A program made the position numbers and the translations under genes. DNA of 34,516 nucleotides from an uncultured Flavobacteriales bacterium (GTDB lineage: Bacteria > Bacteroidota > Bacteroidia > Flavobacteriales_G > Salibacteraceae): NCBI GenBank assembly GCA_913062955.1, contig CAJXZP010000043.1, positions 1-34,516 on the forward strand, in the 5' to 3' direction. This document shows, piece by piece, positions 25,310 to 32,301 of this stretch (positions within the stretch are counted from its first letter, which is position 1; every line of letters begins with the position of its first letter). The notes under the pieces were generated by a model. It saw nothing but the letters and a program-made list of their open reading frames with translations. It searched no databases and had not been told where the DNA came from.

Positions 25310-27454
25310 CTATTTCGTAATACCCAATGAATTTGGAGTTAAATCTCCAATTCCTGCGCTTTTTACTGCGGTCATTAATTCACTTAGTACACCATCCGTC
25401 TTTGGGTTTTTAGATTCTTGCATCATTTTAAATATCAAAGTCGAGATAGACAGATTCTTCAGATCATCGGAACTAATACCAAACTGGCCAATTAGATTCT
25501 TGATTTTCTCATTCAAGGAATTACCTTCAATTCCATCCATTAAACTCCCCTTTAAATCAGTTAAAGTTGCACTATTATCAATCGTTCTTTCCACTGCTTT
25601 CCCGTTTGAAATTGCCCCAATAATCTTATCAAAGAACACGGTTTCTCCACCAACGATATCAATTTTGGCCGTTTTCAATGCATTGGAAATAACCTCTGCT
25701 TGGGCATCCGCAATATCTTTCTGGATATGAATTTGAGCTAATTCAACTTCCTTTTGTTTATCCAAGTTCAATTTGAATTCCTCATGCTCTTTTCCAACAC
25801 CATCCAATTGCTTCATGGCATCGGCTTTTTGATGGATTCCATCGGCTTCTACATGGTATTTCTCTTTGCTTACCGCTGCCTCTGCTAAACCTTTCTTTTC
25901 ATCGGCTACTGCTTTCACTTCCACTACTTGAGCTGCAGCACTCCCCATCTCGACATCCGATTTGGCCTGTGCAGTCATTTTCGCTTCTATAGCTTTTGCT
26001 TCAGCAAATGCCATGGACTCAATAACAGATGCTTCTGCATCTCCTTCTTTTTCACGAGCCAATGCTTTTGCCTCTAGTACTTTTGCTTCCGCAATTCCCG
26101 TAGCCGCTTCACGCGCTGCATCTGCTTCGGCCATTACCTTAATGGCTTGTGCTCTTTGAATAGAAGAATCTTGTTCCGCTTTGGCATCAATCATAACCTG
26201 CTCCGCTTTAAACTCCGCAGATTTCTTTCCGGCTTCAGCCGATTTGATTTGTTGTACGAGATCAGACTCAGCCAACTCTTCTGCTTTGGTAATCGCGACC
26301 AATTTTTCACGATCCGCTTGTGATTTGGTCTTAGTATCTTTGATACTTTCTTCCTCTATCACCACTGTTTTTTCAATGGCCACACGCTCACGAATCACTT
26401 CTTGAATAATCTTCTTCTCTTCTTCAATCGCTTTTTCTTTTGAGATCTGAGCTAGGGTAACGATACGTTCTCTTTCGGTAACCTCCAGTAAGCGATCTTT
26501 CTCTACTTTCTCTGTTTCAACAGCAGCGGTTCTCTCTTTGTTTTTAGAAGCTACAATAACCTCTCTATCTCTATTTTGTTCGGCAATTTGAATTTCTTCA
26601 TCTGCAATAATGCGTGCCCGTTCAGACTTTAATTTTTCCTCTTCATGAACTTTTGCGATATCCGCTTCTTCCCGAGATTTAATGTTAGCCACTTCTCGTT
26701 TTTGACGCTCTTCCGTTTCGGCTAATTGTTTCTCTAGTTGAAGAATAGCTTCCCGCGCTTCTACATTTTGTTTCTTAATAATCTTCTCTTTATCCTTTTC
26801 AATTAGATTGGATTTAATTTTTTCTCGAGAGGTAATTTCAATAATTTTCTTAATCCCTTCTGCATCTAAGATATTCATCTCATCCATTTGATTAATGGGT
26901 GTTTGTTCCAAATAATCAATGGCGGCATCATCGAGTACATATCCATTCGAATCCGTACCTAAACTGTTCAAAATCTCCTCTCTAAAGTCATCTCTTTTAT
27001 TGTATAAATCCACAAAGTCAAACTTCTTACCTACCGTTTTTAGGGCTTCCGAAAATTTAGAATCAAATAAATTATTTAAAGCCTCCAAATCAGAAGCTCT
27101 TTCACAACCTACCGATTGTGCGACCTGGATCACATCCGTGTCCGTTTTATTAACTCGAACAAAAAAGGCTACTTTAATATCCGCTCGTAGGTTATCCTTA
27201 CACACTAATCCATCAGATCCATTACGTTCTATCAAAATGGTTTTTAAGGCGATATCCATTATTTCCAAACGGTGTAAAACCGGGTAAACCATAATTCCGT
27301 TAAAGGACACTTTTGTTCCTCCCACACCGGTACGCACTAAAGCCTGACCTTGAGATGCCTTGCGATACCATTTAGCCAGCATCGCTGCAGTGCCAAATAT
27401 CAATACTACGAATATTATTATCACCGTAAAAGTGACATTTCCAAACATTTCCAT
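25310..27454 (-). CDS. Flotillin-like SPFH protein (YqiK type)
   Basis: A 714-residue membrane-anchored scaffold. An N-terminal helix (~8-28, VTFTVIIIFVVLIFGTAAML) is followed by an SPFH/Band-7 domain (~30-200, with GGTKVSFNGIMVYPVLHRLE and DNLRADIKVAFFVRV), then a long coiled coil rich in E, A, K and R (~205-600) with flotillin-type EA repeats, and a helical C-terminus. Flotillins form oligomeric membrane microdomains. The gene just upstream is a YqiJ-like OB-fold protein, the same pair as yqiJ-yqiK in E. coli, 20 bases apart. The start may be the ATG at 27454 (MEMFG) or at 27448. The protein should organise the membrane platform of the cluster. Confidence 0.9.
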   Translation of the reverse strand: MEMFGNVTFTVIIIFVVLIFGTAAMLAKWYRKASQGQALVRTGVGGTKVSFNGIMVYPVLHRLEIMDIALKTILIERNGSDGLVCKDNLRADIKVAFFVRVNKTDTDVIQVAQSVGCERASDLEALNNLFDSKFSEALKTVGKKFDFVDLYNKRDDFREEILNSLGTDSNGYVLDDAAIDYLEQTPINQMDEMNILDAEGIKKIIEITSREKIKSNLIEKDKEKIIKKQNVEAREAILQLEKQLAETEERQKREVANIKSREEADIAKVHEEEKLKSERARIIADEEIQIAEQNRDREVIVASKNKERTAAVETEKVEKDRLLEVTERERIVTLAQISKEKAIEEEKKIIQEVIRERVAIEKTVVIEEESIKDTKTKSQADREKLVAITKAEELAESDLVQQIKSAEAGKKSAEFKAEQVMIDAKAEQDSSIQRAQAIKVMAEADAAREAATGIAEAKVLEAKALAREKEGDAEASVIESMAFAEAKAIEAKMTAQAKSDVEMGSAAAQVVEVKAVADEKKGLAEAAVSKEKYHVEADGIHQKADAMKQLDGVGKEHEEFKLNLDKQKEVELAQIHIQKDIADAQAEVISNALKTAKIDIVGGETVFFDKIIGAISNGKAVERTIDNSATLTDLKGSLMDGIEGNSLNEKIKNLIGQFGISSDDLKNLSISTLIFKMMQESKNPKTDGVLSELMTAVKSAGIGDLTPNSLGITK

Positions 27455-27474
27455 ATTATAATTTTTTTTAAGTT

Positions 27475-28113
27475 TTAGTTAATCGTTTCATAGGGTTCAA
27501 CGATGTAGTATCCTTCATTTTTGATATGATTCACTACTAACATTGTTTGGCCTCTTTTAATAGATCCTTTTTTTGTTTTTATATTTATTCGATAACTATT
27601 CCCGGAGATATTTACGTCTCCCTGCCCCATTTTAGAAGCATCTGAACCTACCACCACTTTACCTTCACGTCCCAGCAGGTCATCAGAACCTTCGGTATCT
27701 TGTTCTAGATAGACAAACATTTTCACAAAGGGAATGGTTAATGGTTTGGCAATAATTAAACTAACCACAAAATTAGGCACTAATAAAAGCAATGAAAATA
27801 GCACCGAAGAGTTGCCAATGATGTGATTACTCATAATCGAAATCACCCACATTGGAATGGCTAAAAAGGTTAAGAATACCATAAGCGGTATTTTGTCGAG
27901 GTTGAAGAAGCGTAAGATTTCATTTAACCAAGATACGGATGGCTCACTTGCTCCATCTATATCAACATCCGCATCGATATCCACGTCCACATCTACGGAA
28001 CTGACATCTACCGCTCCGAAGATGACTAGCATCCAGTAAAACAAAACAAAGACCAATAATAAGGTGGGCATAAAATTCACCCCAGAAAAGGACGCATGAA
28101 ATAGCTCGATCAT
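27475..28113 (-). CDS. YqiJ-like membrane protein with OB-fold C-terminus
   Basis: A 212-residue membrane protein: hydrophobic helices at ~15-33, ~75-95 and ~100-125, and a beta-rich OB-fold-like C-terminal domain (~145-212; LLGREGKVVVGSD, GSIKRGQTMLVV, YYIVEPYE). Between helix 1 and 2 lies an acidic stretch of alternating D and hydrophobics (VDVDVDIDADVDIDG) that could bind cations. It is the expected NfeD-like partner of the flotillin gene 20 bases downstream. It begins 16 bases downstream of a hairpin (28130-28157), and the ATG is at 28113. Confidence 0.83.
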   Translation of the reverse strand: MIELFHASFSGVNFMPTLLLVFVLFYWMLVIFGAVDVSSVDVDVDIDADVDIDGASEPSVSWLNEILRFFNLDKIPLMVFLTFLAIPMWVISIMSNHIIGNSSVLFSLLLLVPNFVVSLIIAKPLTIPFVKMFVYLEQDTEGSDDLLGREGKVVVGSDASKMGQGDVNISGNSYRINIKTKKGSIKRGQTMLVVNHIKNEGYYIVEPYETIN

Positions 28114-28129
28114 GTAGAATTAGTTTTAA

Positions 28130-28157
28130 ATGAGTTGCCCAAAGAAGGGCAACTCAT
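28130..28157 (-). terminator. 11-bp perfect hairpin after pspA
   Basis: ATGAGTTGCCC, loop AAAGAA, GGGCAACTCAT. It lies in the 78-base gap between pspA and the YqiJ-like gene. On the minus strand it is followed by TTAAAACTAA, a weak U-tract, so it may be a partial terminator or an mRNA-stabilising end that sets a higher PspA level than downstream genes. Confidence 0.6.
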
Positions 28158-28191
28158 ATGAATGTTAAATAAGGTTGGTACGGATTGAATA

Positions 28192-28899
28192 TTACTTATC
28201 CAATCCCATAGAAGCTTTTAAGGCAGCCAAATCATCGGATGCTTTAGACGCTGAATTCTCTTCTAATGCTTTATCGATATCCTCATCTACGCTACGGCTT
28301 TCATTGGCAATATCTCCATATGATTCTGCTAAAGCTTCCTCTTGTTCTACTTTATCTTTCATACGTTCCAACATAGAAACCGTACCGGAAGAATCAATTT
28401 GAGCCAATTGCTTGTTCAAGTTTTTAGTCGCACTACTTACCTTCACTCTCGCTTTTAAGGTTTTTAGTTCAGACTCCCATTTACCAATATTGGTTCTAAT
28501 TTTTTTGATATTACCATCGAGTTGACCTACCGATTTATCAAAACGACCTTGTTCTTTTAAAGCATCTGATGCCAAGCGATTGTTATCATCTTTTAAGCTC
28601 AATGCCTCAGTAGCTAAGCGATCCGCTTCTTTGGGATCCATTTCATTTTTTTGCGCACGTTTTAATAACAACATGGCTTTACCTTCGTAATCCTTCGCTT
28701 TCTCACTATAGGTTTGATGATCGTTTCTGGAACGAATGGCCATCGCTTTCACTTCCGCCAAAGCACGTAAGCTTTTGTCTAAATCCTCTTTCATATCGCG
28801 AATACCTTGTTCGGTCAATTTAATTGGATTTTCTAATTTATCTACTGCAGAATGTGCTTCTGACTGTCCTATCTTAAATAATCTATTGAAAAAATTCAT
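28192..28899 (-). CDS. pspA: PspA/IM30 family membrane-stress protein
   Basis: A 235-residue coiled-coil protein of the PspA/Vipp1 (IM30) family, which coats and repairs stressed membranes as helical or ring oligomers. It begins MNFFNRLFKIGQSEAHSAVD with an amphipathic N-terminal helix, continues with LTEQGIRDMKEDLDKSLRAL, long heptad-rich helices and a helical C-terminus (SKASDDLAALKASMG). Length is near the ~220-residue norm. It lies 11 bases after the YbjN/CesT-like gene and is closer to E. coli YjfJ in context than to PspA of the pspF-controlled operon. No PspF-like regulator is in the window. Strong expression relative to downstream genes is plausible because of the following hairpin. 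Confidence 0.93.
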   Translation of the reverse strand: MNFFNRLFKIGQSEAHSAVDKLENPIKLTEQGIRDMKEDLDKSLRALAEVKAMAIRSRNDHQTYSEKAKDYEGKAMLLLKRAQKNEMDPKEADRLATEALSLKDDNNRLASDALKEQGRFDKSVGQLDGNIKKIRTNIGKWESELKTLKARVKVSSATKNLNKQLAQIDSSGTVSMLERMKDKVEQEEALAESYGDIANESRSVDEDIDKALEENSASKASDDLAALKASMGLDK

Positions 28900-28910
28900 C
28901 TGTTTAATTT

Positions 28911-29309
28911 TTAATTGTTTTGTGAAAATTGGATTAATTCGTCAGAATATTCCGACAATAAAAGGGTTAAAGAATTAATGGAACCTTCTAGTTCATTAAT
29001 ATCTAAAGTCCCGATTTGAAGTGTATCTCTAAATATGAGTTTTTCTCCGGTTTCATCGAGCACAAATGCCCCATGAATAATATCACGATTCTTCTGCAGA
29101 AGTTTCTTAAATATACCTGGATGTTTATCCGAAACATCCAAAATATGTTGCTCCATAATTAAGATTGGGTCCGCACAACCCAACACAAAATTCTTCAAGC
29201 CTACACTCTCATCTTCAATAACTAAGATACTATCTTCTTTATTTTCTAATACAATAGAATGTCCAAGTTCGGTTACATAATCTTTTACTTTATCAAAACT
29301 ATTTGTCAT
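28911..29309 (-). CDS. YbjN/CesT-like small protein upstream of pspA
   Basis: A 132-residue soluble alpha/beta protein. The pattern is of the YbjN / type III chaperone-like (CesT) fold: an N-terminal helix, strands (SILVIEDESVGLKNFVLG), a long helix, LLQKNRDIIHGAFVLDETGE and LIFRDTLQIGTLDINELEGS, then a final helix. It stands just ahead of pspA with an 11-base gap, the place held by yjfI (DUF2170) in E. coli, and is probably its counterpart, although I cannot confirm family membership. It is the first gene of the minus-strand cluster, with a likely promoter at 29348-29355. A protein-binding or chaperone role for PspA or another partner is inferred. Confidence 0.68.
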   Translation of the reverse strand: MTNSFDKVKDYVTELGHSIVLENKEDSILVIEDESVGLKNFVLGCADPILIMEQHILDVSDKHPGIFKKLLQKNRDIIHGAFVLDETGEKLIFRDTLQIGTLDINELEGSINSLTLLLSEYSDELIQFSQNN

Positions 29310-29347
29310 TACTGGTTATTTATGTTGTTAAAAAAATCAAAGGCGCC

Positions 29348-29355
29348 CAAATCTA
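29348..29355 (-). promoter_or_regulatory. Likely -7 box (TAGATTTG) for the pspA cluster
   Basis: Minus-strand TAGATTTG is a full match to the Bacteroidota -7 consensus TAnnTTTG, about 39 bases before the ATG at 29309, giving a leader of about 30 bases. A TTTG lies 28 bases upstream, a little farther than the usual spacing of the -33 box. Confidence 0.5.
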
Positions 29356-29461
29356 TAATTTTTTTCTGTTGATTTGACCCCTCCAAAAATCTTATTTCCC
29401 TGCGCATGGATTTTTTCAATTTTTAAAGGCTTTCCTTTTAAGTCTGACACAAAATGCTAAA

Positions 29462-29510
29462 TTTGTTATACAATAGTACTACAAATATTAGCTTTGTCAA
29501 AAATATTAGC
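29462..29510 (+). promoter_or_regulatory. Promoter and candidate operator of the XRE regulator
   Basis: A -33-like TTTG (29462-29465) and a full -7 match TAGCTTTG (29489-29496) lie upstream of the XRE gene, 23 bases apart. The 10-base direct repeat AAATATTAGC occurs at 29483-29492, overlapping the -7 box, and again at 29501-29510, near the likely start site. A partial inverted version, TGCTAAATTT, is at 29455-29464. Copies 18 bases apart at a promoter suit binding of a dimeric HTH regulator, possibly self-repression. Confidence 0.5.
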
Positions 29511-29526
29511 AATAAATTTTAAATAA

Positions 29527-30195
29527 ATGTCGAAAATTGGAAAAAACATCCGTAAAATAAGAGCCACAAAAGGATTGAGTCAAACTGCCTTTGCTAACTT
29601 ATTTAACCTTACCCGGGCGAGTATAGGGGCATATGAGGAAGGAAGAGCCGAACCCAAGACGGATATCACCCTTCAAATAGCTAAATATTTTAGCATTCCT
29701 GTGGAAGCTCTATTATCAGAAGAGCTCACCGTCAATAGATTAACTAACTTTAGTCTGAAATCAGTACTCTCCCCTACTAGCCCCACTAGCGAGAAGCCAT
29801 TTTTATTTATTAATAAAGGCAATTGGAACGCTTTTATTAACGACCGACTTCCATTTAACGATTTTGCTCAGAATTACCCTATTGGATTCCTTACAGGGGA
29901 ACTTGCGATAGAAATTCACAACGAAATAACCACCCACCTCTCTATAGGAACAATTATTACGTGTTCGGAAGCCAACAGTCTCACCAAAAATGGATTATAT
30001 CTATACATCTCCGAAAACGAGGCCATTATTGGTTCACAGACAGAAATCAAATACGATTCTACATCCAAAGGGAAACTTTATACCATTCACCAAAAGATTG
30101 AAAATGTAAAAAACATCCCTAGCCAAAGTGTTGAGGATAGACTTACCCATGTGGAGAATCAACTTAGCCAAATATTAAAAACCCAAAATAAATGA
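29527..30195 (+). CDS. XRE-family transcriptional regulator
   Basis: A 222-residue regulator with an N-terminal Cro/CI-type HTH (~5-65; GKNIRKIRATKGLSQTAFAN, then LTRASIGAYEEGRAEP) and a ~100-residue C-terminal domain with strands (KGLYLYISENEAIIG-type) that resembles an S24-like sensor fold but shows no Ser/Lys dyad, so I do not call it a LexA-type protease. It ends in a short coiled coil (VEDRLTHVENQLSQILK). Its stop overlaps the next start as ATGA, coupling it to the PLD gene. The candidate operator upstream suggests autoregulation, and because the intergenic region is divergent it may also affect the pspA cluster. Confidence 0.82.
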   Translation: MSKIGKNIRKIRATKGLSQTAFANLFNLTRASIGAYEEGRAEPKTDITLQIAKYFSIPVEALLSEELTVNRLTNFSLKSVLSPTSPTSEKPFLFINKGNWNAFINDRLPFNDFAQNYPIGFLTGELAIEIHNEITTHLSIGTIITCSEANSLTKNGLYLYISENEAIIGSQTEIKYDSTSKGKLYTIHQKIENVKNIPSQSVEDRLTHVENQLSQILKTQNK

Positions 30196-30878
30196 ATGAA
30201 ATCATAGAACTACTCCAACAATCTATTACCGACCATGTACTGGTTAGCGGAGAGAAGAAAGAACTCAAACAACTTATTAAAGACAAAAAACCATCTCCCC
30301 AAGATTTCAATGTTTTACGTAGTGAAATATTTAAGATTGCGAACCAACATGTGGATCTCATTCCAGCACGCAACTTATTAGACTGGGTAGAAACAGCAAA
30401 CAAGCTCACACTAAGCTCGCCTAAAAAACAAGAAAGTAATGCTCGGGTATATTTCAGTCCAGGAACGCAATGCCGAGAGGGTATTATTCAACAAATCCAA
30501 CAGGCTAAATCAAGTTTACACATCTGTGTTTTCACGATTAGTGACAACGAAATCACGAATGAAATAATAAACGCCAGTAAACGCGGTATTGCCATCAAAA
30601 TCCTCTCGGACGATGATAAAACTTACGACCTAGGCTCAGATGTGCAACGCATGGCAGAAATGGGCATCCCAACCAAAGTAGACGGTACACGAGGGCATAT
30701 GCACCATAAATTTTGCATCATCGATAAAGAAACCGTGATTAGTGGTAGTTATAACTGGACTCGAAGTGCAGCGGACAGGAATTATGAAAATATTACTATT
30801 GGAACAAACGCAAGAATTGCAAAAATATTCTTAAGCGAATTTGACAAGCTATGGAAAGAATTATCCTCTATCTCCTAA
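30192..30878 (+). CDS. PLD-family single-HKD nuclease-like protein
   Basis: A 228-residue protein with one HKD phosphodiesterase motif, HHKFCIID (H171, K173, D178), followed by GSYNWT (N188). One HKD per chain is typical of Nuc-type enzymes that dimerise to form an active site; cleavage of nucleic acid is more likely than of phospholipid for this size, but I cannot decide. The first ~75 residues are a helical domain (MNEIIELLQQSITDHVLVSG, with EKKELKQLI) that looks a little like a calcium/TerB-type helical bundle. It is translationally coupled to the XRE gene, so the pair is likely one functional unit such as a regulated nuclease. No signal peptide. Confidence 0.85.
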   Translation: MNEIIELLQQSITDHVLVSGEKKELKQLIKDKKPSPQDFNVLRSEIFKIANQHVDLIPARNLLDWVETANKLTLSSPKKQESNARVYFSPGTQCREGIIQQIQQAKSSLHICVFTISDNEITNEIINASKRGIAIKILSDDDKTYDLGSDVQRMAEMGIPTKVDGTRGHMHHKFCIIDKETVISGSYNWTRSAADRNYENITIGTNARIAKIFLSEFDKLWKELSSIS

Positions 30879-30899
30879 AAAAACAAACGATTAATTGAA

Positions 30900-32090
30900 T
30901 CAATATAAAAAACCGAACAACCATAAAGGGATCTTGCTTTCTGTCGCAATCTCTAAATTATCTACGGCTAAAAAAGAGTCCTTTTCGTTTTTTATTTGCG
31001 TATTCGTTTTACGCTTACCTCCTACTTCAAACAAGTATTTTCCATTTATCAAAAAATCACCTTTTGCTGGATAAGTAACTTTGTTTTGATATTTCAATTG
31101 ATTCAAAAAGAACGTTTCCCGAACATTCCCTACATCAGCCAAACCATCACCCAATGCGTAGCTTAAGTTTGTATTTTCTAGAAAAATCTTTTCTGGCTTT
31201 TGCAATACACTAACCCCAAAAGAACTTTTATTCAAGGAGTTTATCAGGTTCACATCATCTAAATGTCGCAAATATTCAACCAGGGTATTCCTGGTCACTC
31301 CAATTTTGCTTGCCAAACTACTTACATTGGGCTTAAACGGCACAGATTGAGAAACCACATACAACAGCTGCTTCACCTTATTAATTTTTGACACTTCAAC
31401 CCCTCTTAACTGAGGCAGTTCAATCTCTAATATCATATTGATTACACTATTCAACTTTTTATAATACAAAATTTCATTCCCACTATAAAACGGGTAATAG
31501 CCGTGTTTCAAGTAATCAATAAAGTATGCTAAGGGCTTAATTTCATTACTAATATCAGCAGAAATATCCGGATTACTTAACACATCTTGCAAGGAAAGTC
31601 TGTCAAATTTTATTTGATAATACAACTCTAGATATTCTCTAAATGAAAGACCTTGCAACTCATAAACTAAAGCCCTTCGGCTTAAATCGGCTGAAGAATT
31701 CAACATTTCCAATAGAGAAGAACCTGTAAATACAACCCGCAACTCTTTATGGTAATCATAGATATTTTTTAATCCTATACTCCAATTTGGGTACTTATGA
31801 ACTTCATCTAAAAACAGGTGTTTCCCCCCTTTTTTCACAAAATCATCTACCACATCTACTAGCTTTATTTCTGTAAAGAGGATATCATCTAAAGAAATAT
31901 ATAGCGCATCAGCAGACAAACCATAATTCTTAGCAATATATTGAAGCAACAAAGTGGTCTTTCCTACCCCTCTAGACCCTTTAATTCCAACCAGACGTTC
32001 TTCCCAAGGCAAATCAGTCATTAAACTTCTTACAAACCTTAATTCCGTGTTTTTCACATACACATTATGCTTATCTCGCAAAATACTCAT
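30900..32090 (-). CDS. AAA ATPase with DUF4143-type C-terminus
   Basis: A 396-residue ATPase of the large AAA/DUF4143 group common in Bacteroidota and archaea. Walker A KGSRGVGKTTLLL, Walker B HLFLDEVHKYPNWS, sensor-type VVFTGSSLLEML. A winged-helix-like part follows (LASKIGVTRNTLVEYLRHLD), then a C-terminal region with LFEVGGKRKTNTQIK, a PD-(D/E)xK-like remnant typical of the group. I chose the ATG at 32090 (MSILRDKHNVYV) because the 49 extra codons to 32237 are Cys-rich and atypical. The family has no settled function. It stands alone, transcribed toward the PLD gene from a palindrome-rich divergent region. Confidence 0.83.
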   Translation of the reverse strand: MSILRDKHNVYVKNTELRFVRSLMTDLPWEERLVGIKGSRGVGKTTLLLQYIAKNYGLSADALYISLDDILFTEIKLVDVVDDFVKKGGKHLFLDEVHKYPNWSIGLKNIYDYHKELRVVFTGSSLLEMLNSSADLSRRALVYELQGLSFREYLELYYQIKFDRLSLQDVLSNPDISADISNEIKPLAYFIDYLKHGYYPFYSGNEILYYKKLNSVINMILEIELPQLRGVEVSKINKVKQLLYVVSQSVPFKPNVSSLASKIGVTRNTLVEYLRHLDDVNLINSLNKSSFGVSVLQKPEKIFLENTNLSYALGDGLADVGNVRETFFLNQLKYQNKVTYPAKGDFLINGKYLFEVGGKRKTNTQIKNEKDSFLAVDNLEIATESKIPLWLFGFLY

Positions 32091-32106
32091 ATCCAAATAT
32101 ACAAAA

Positions 32107-32157
32107 TGCTTTATACAGGAAGCACTTTTTATCACATAGTGCTTTTCGCATAAAGCA
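32107..32157. promoter_or_regulatory. Overlapping inverted repeats upstream of the AAA ATPase
   Basis: AAGCACT (32120-32126) pairs with AGTGCTT (32138-32144), 11 bases apart; the overlapping TGCTTT (32140-32145) pairs with AAAGCA (32152-32157), 6 bases apart; a further TGCTTT is at 32107-32112. The cluster lies just before the ATPase ATG and may bind a regulator. Confidence 0.4.
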
Positions 32158-32211
32158 AAACCAACAAAACAAGCCTCTATACATGTGTAATCTCCTCTTA
32201 TGCAAAATATA

Positions 32212-32246
32212 TTAACAACACTTGTTAAATATATCAACTAACTTTG
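32212..32246 (+). promoter_or_regulatory. Palindrome and -7 box upstream of dnaE
   Basis: TTAACAA-CAC-TTGTTAA (32212-32228) is a perfect inverted repeat with a 3-base centre. Ten bases further, TAACTTTG (32239-32246) is a full match to TAnnTTTG. The ATG of the polymerase is at 32302, leaving a ~50-base leader. The palindrome covers the -33 area, so it could be a repressor site, for example for DNA-damage control, but the motif is not one I can name. Confidence 0.5.
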
Positions 32247-32301
32247 CATTTCATATCGGATCTCCCGACTTCGGTCTTCTGACTTCCGGCACAAGAAATG
32301 C

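Noticed and set aside
25281-25730. Plus-strand ORF of 149 codons
   Set aside because: It lies antisense to the end of the flotillin gene, which has clear SPFH and coiled-coil features; no independent start signal or domain.
29527-30195. LexA/S24 self-cleaving repressor
   Set aside because: The C-terminal domain shows strands but no Ala-Gly cleavage site or Ser/Lys pair that I can identify.
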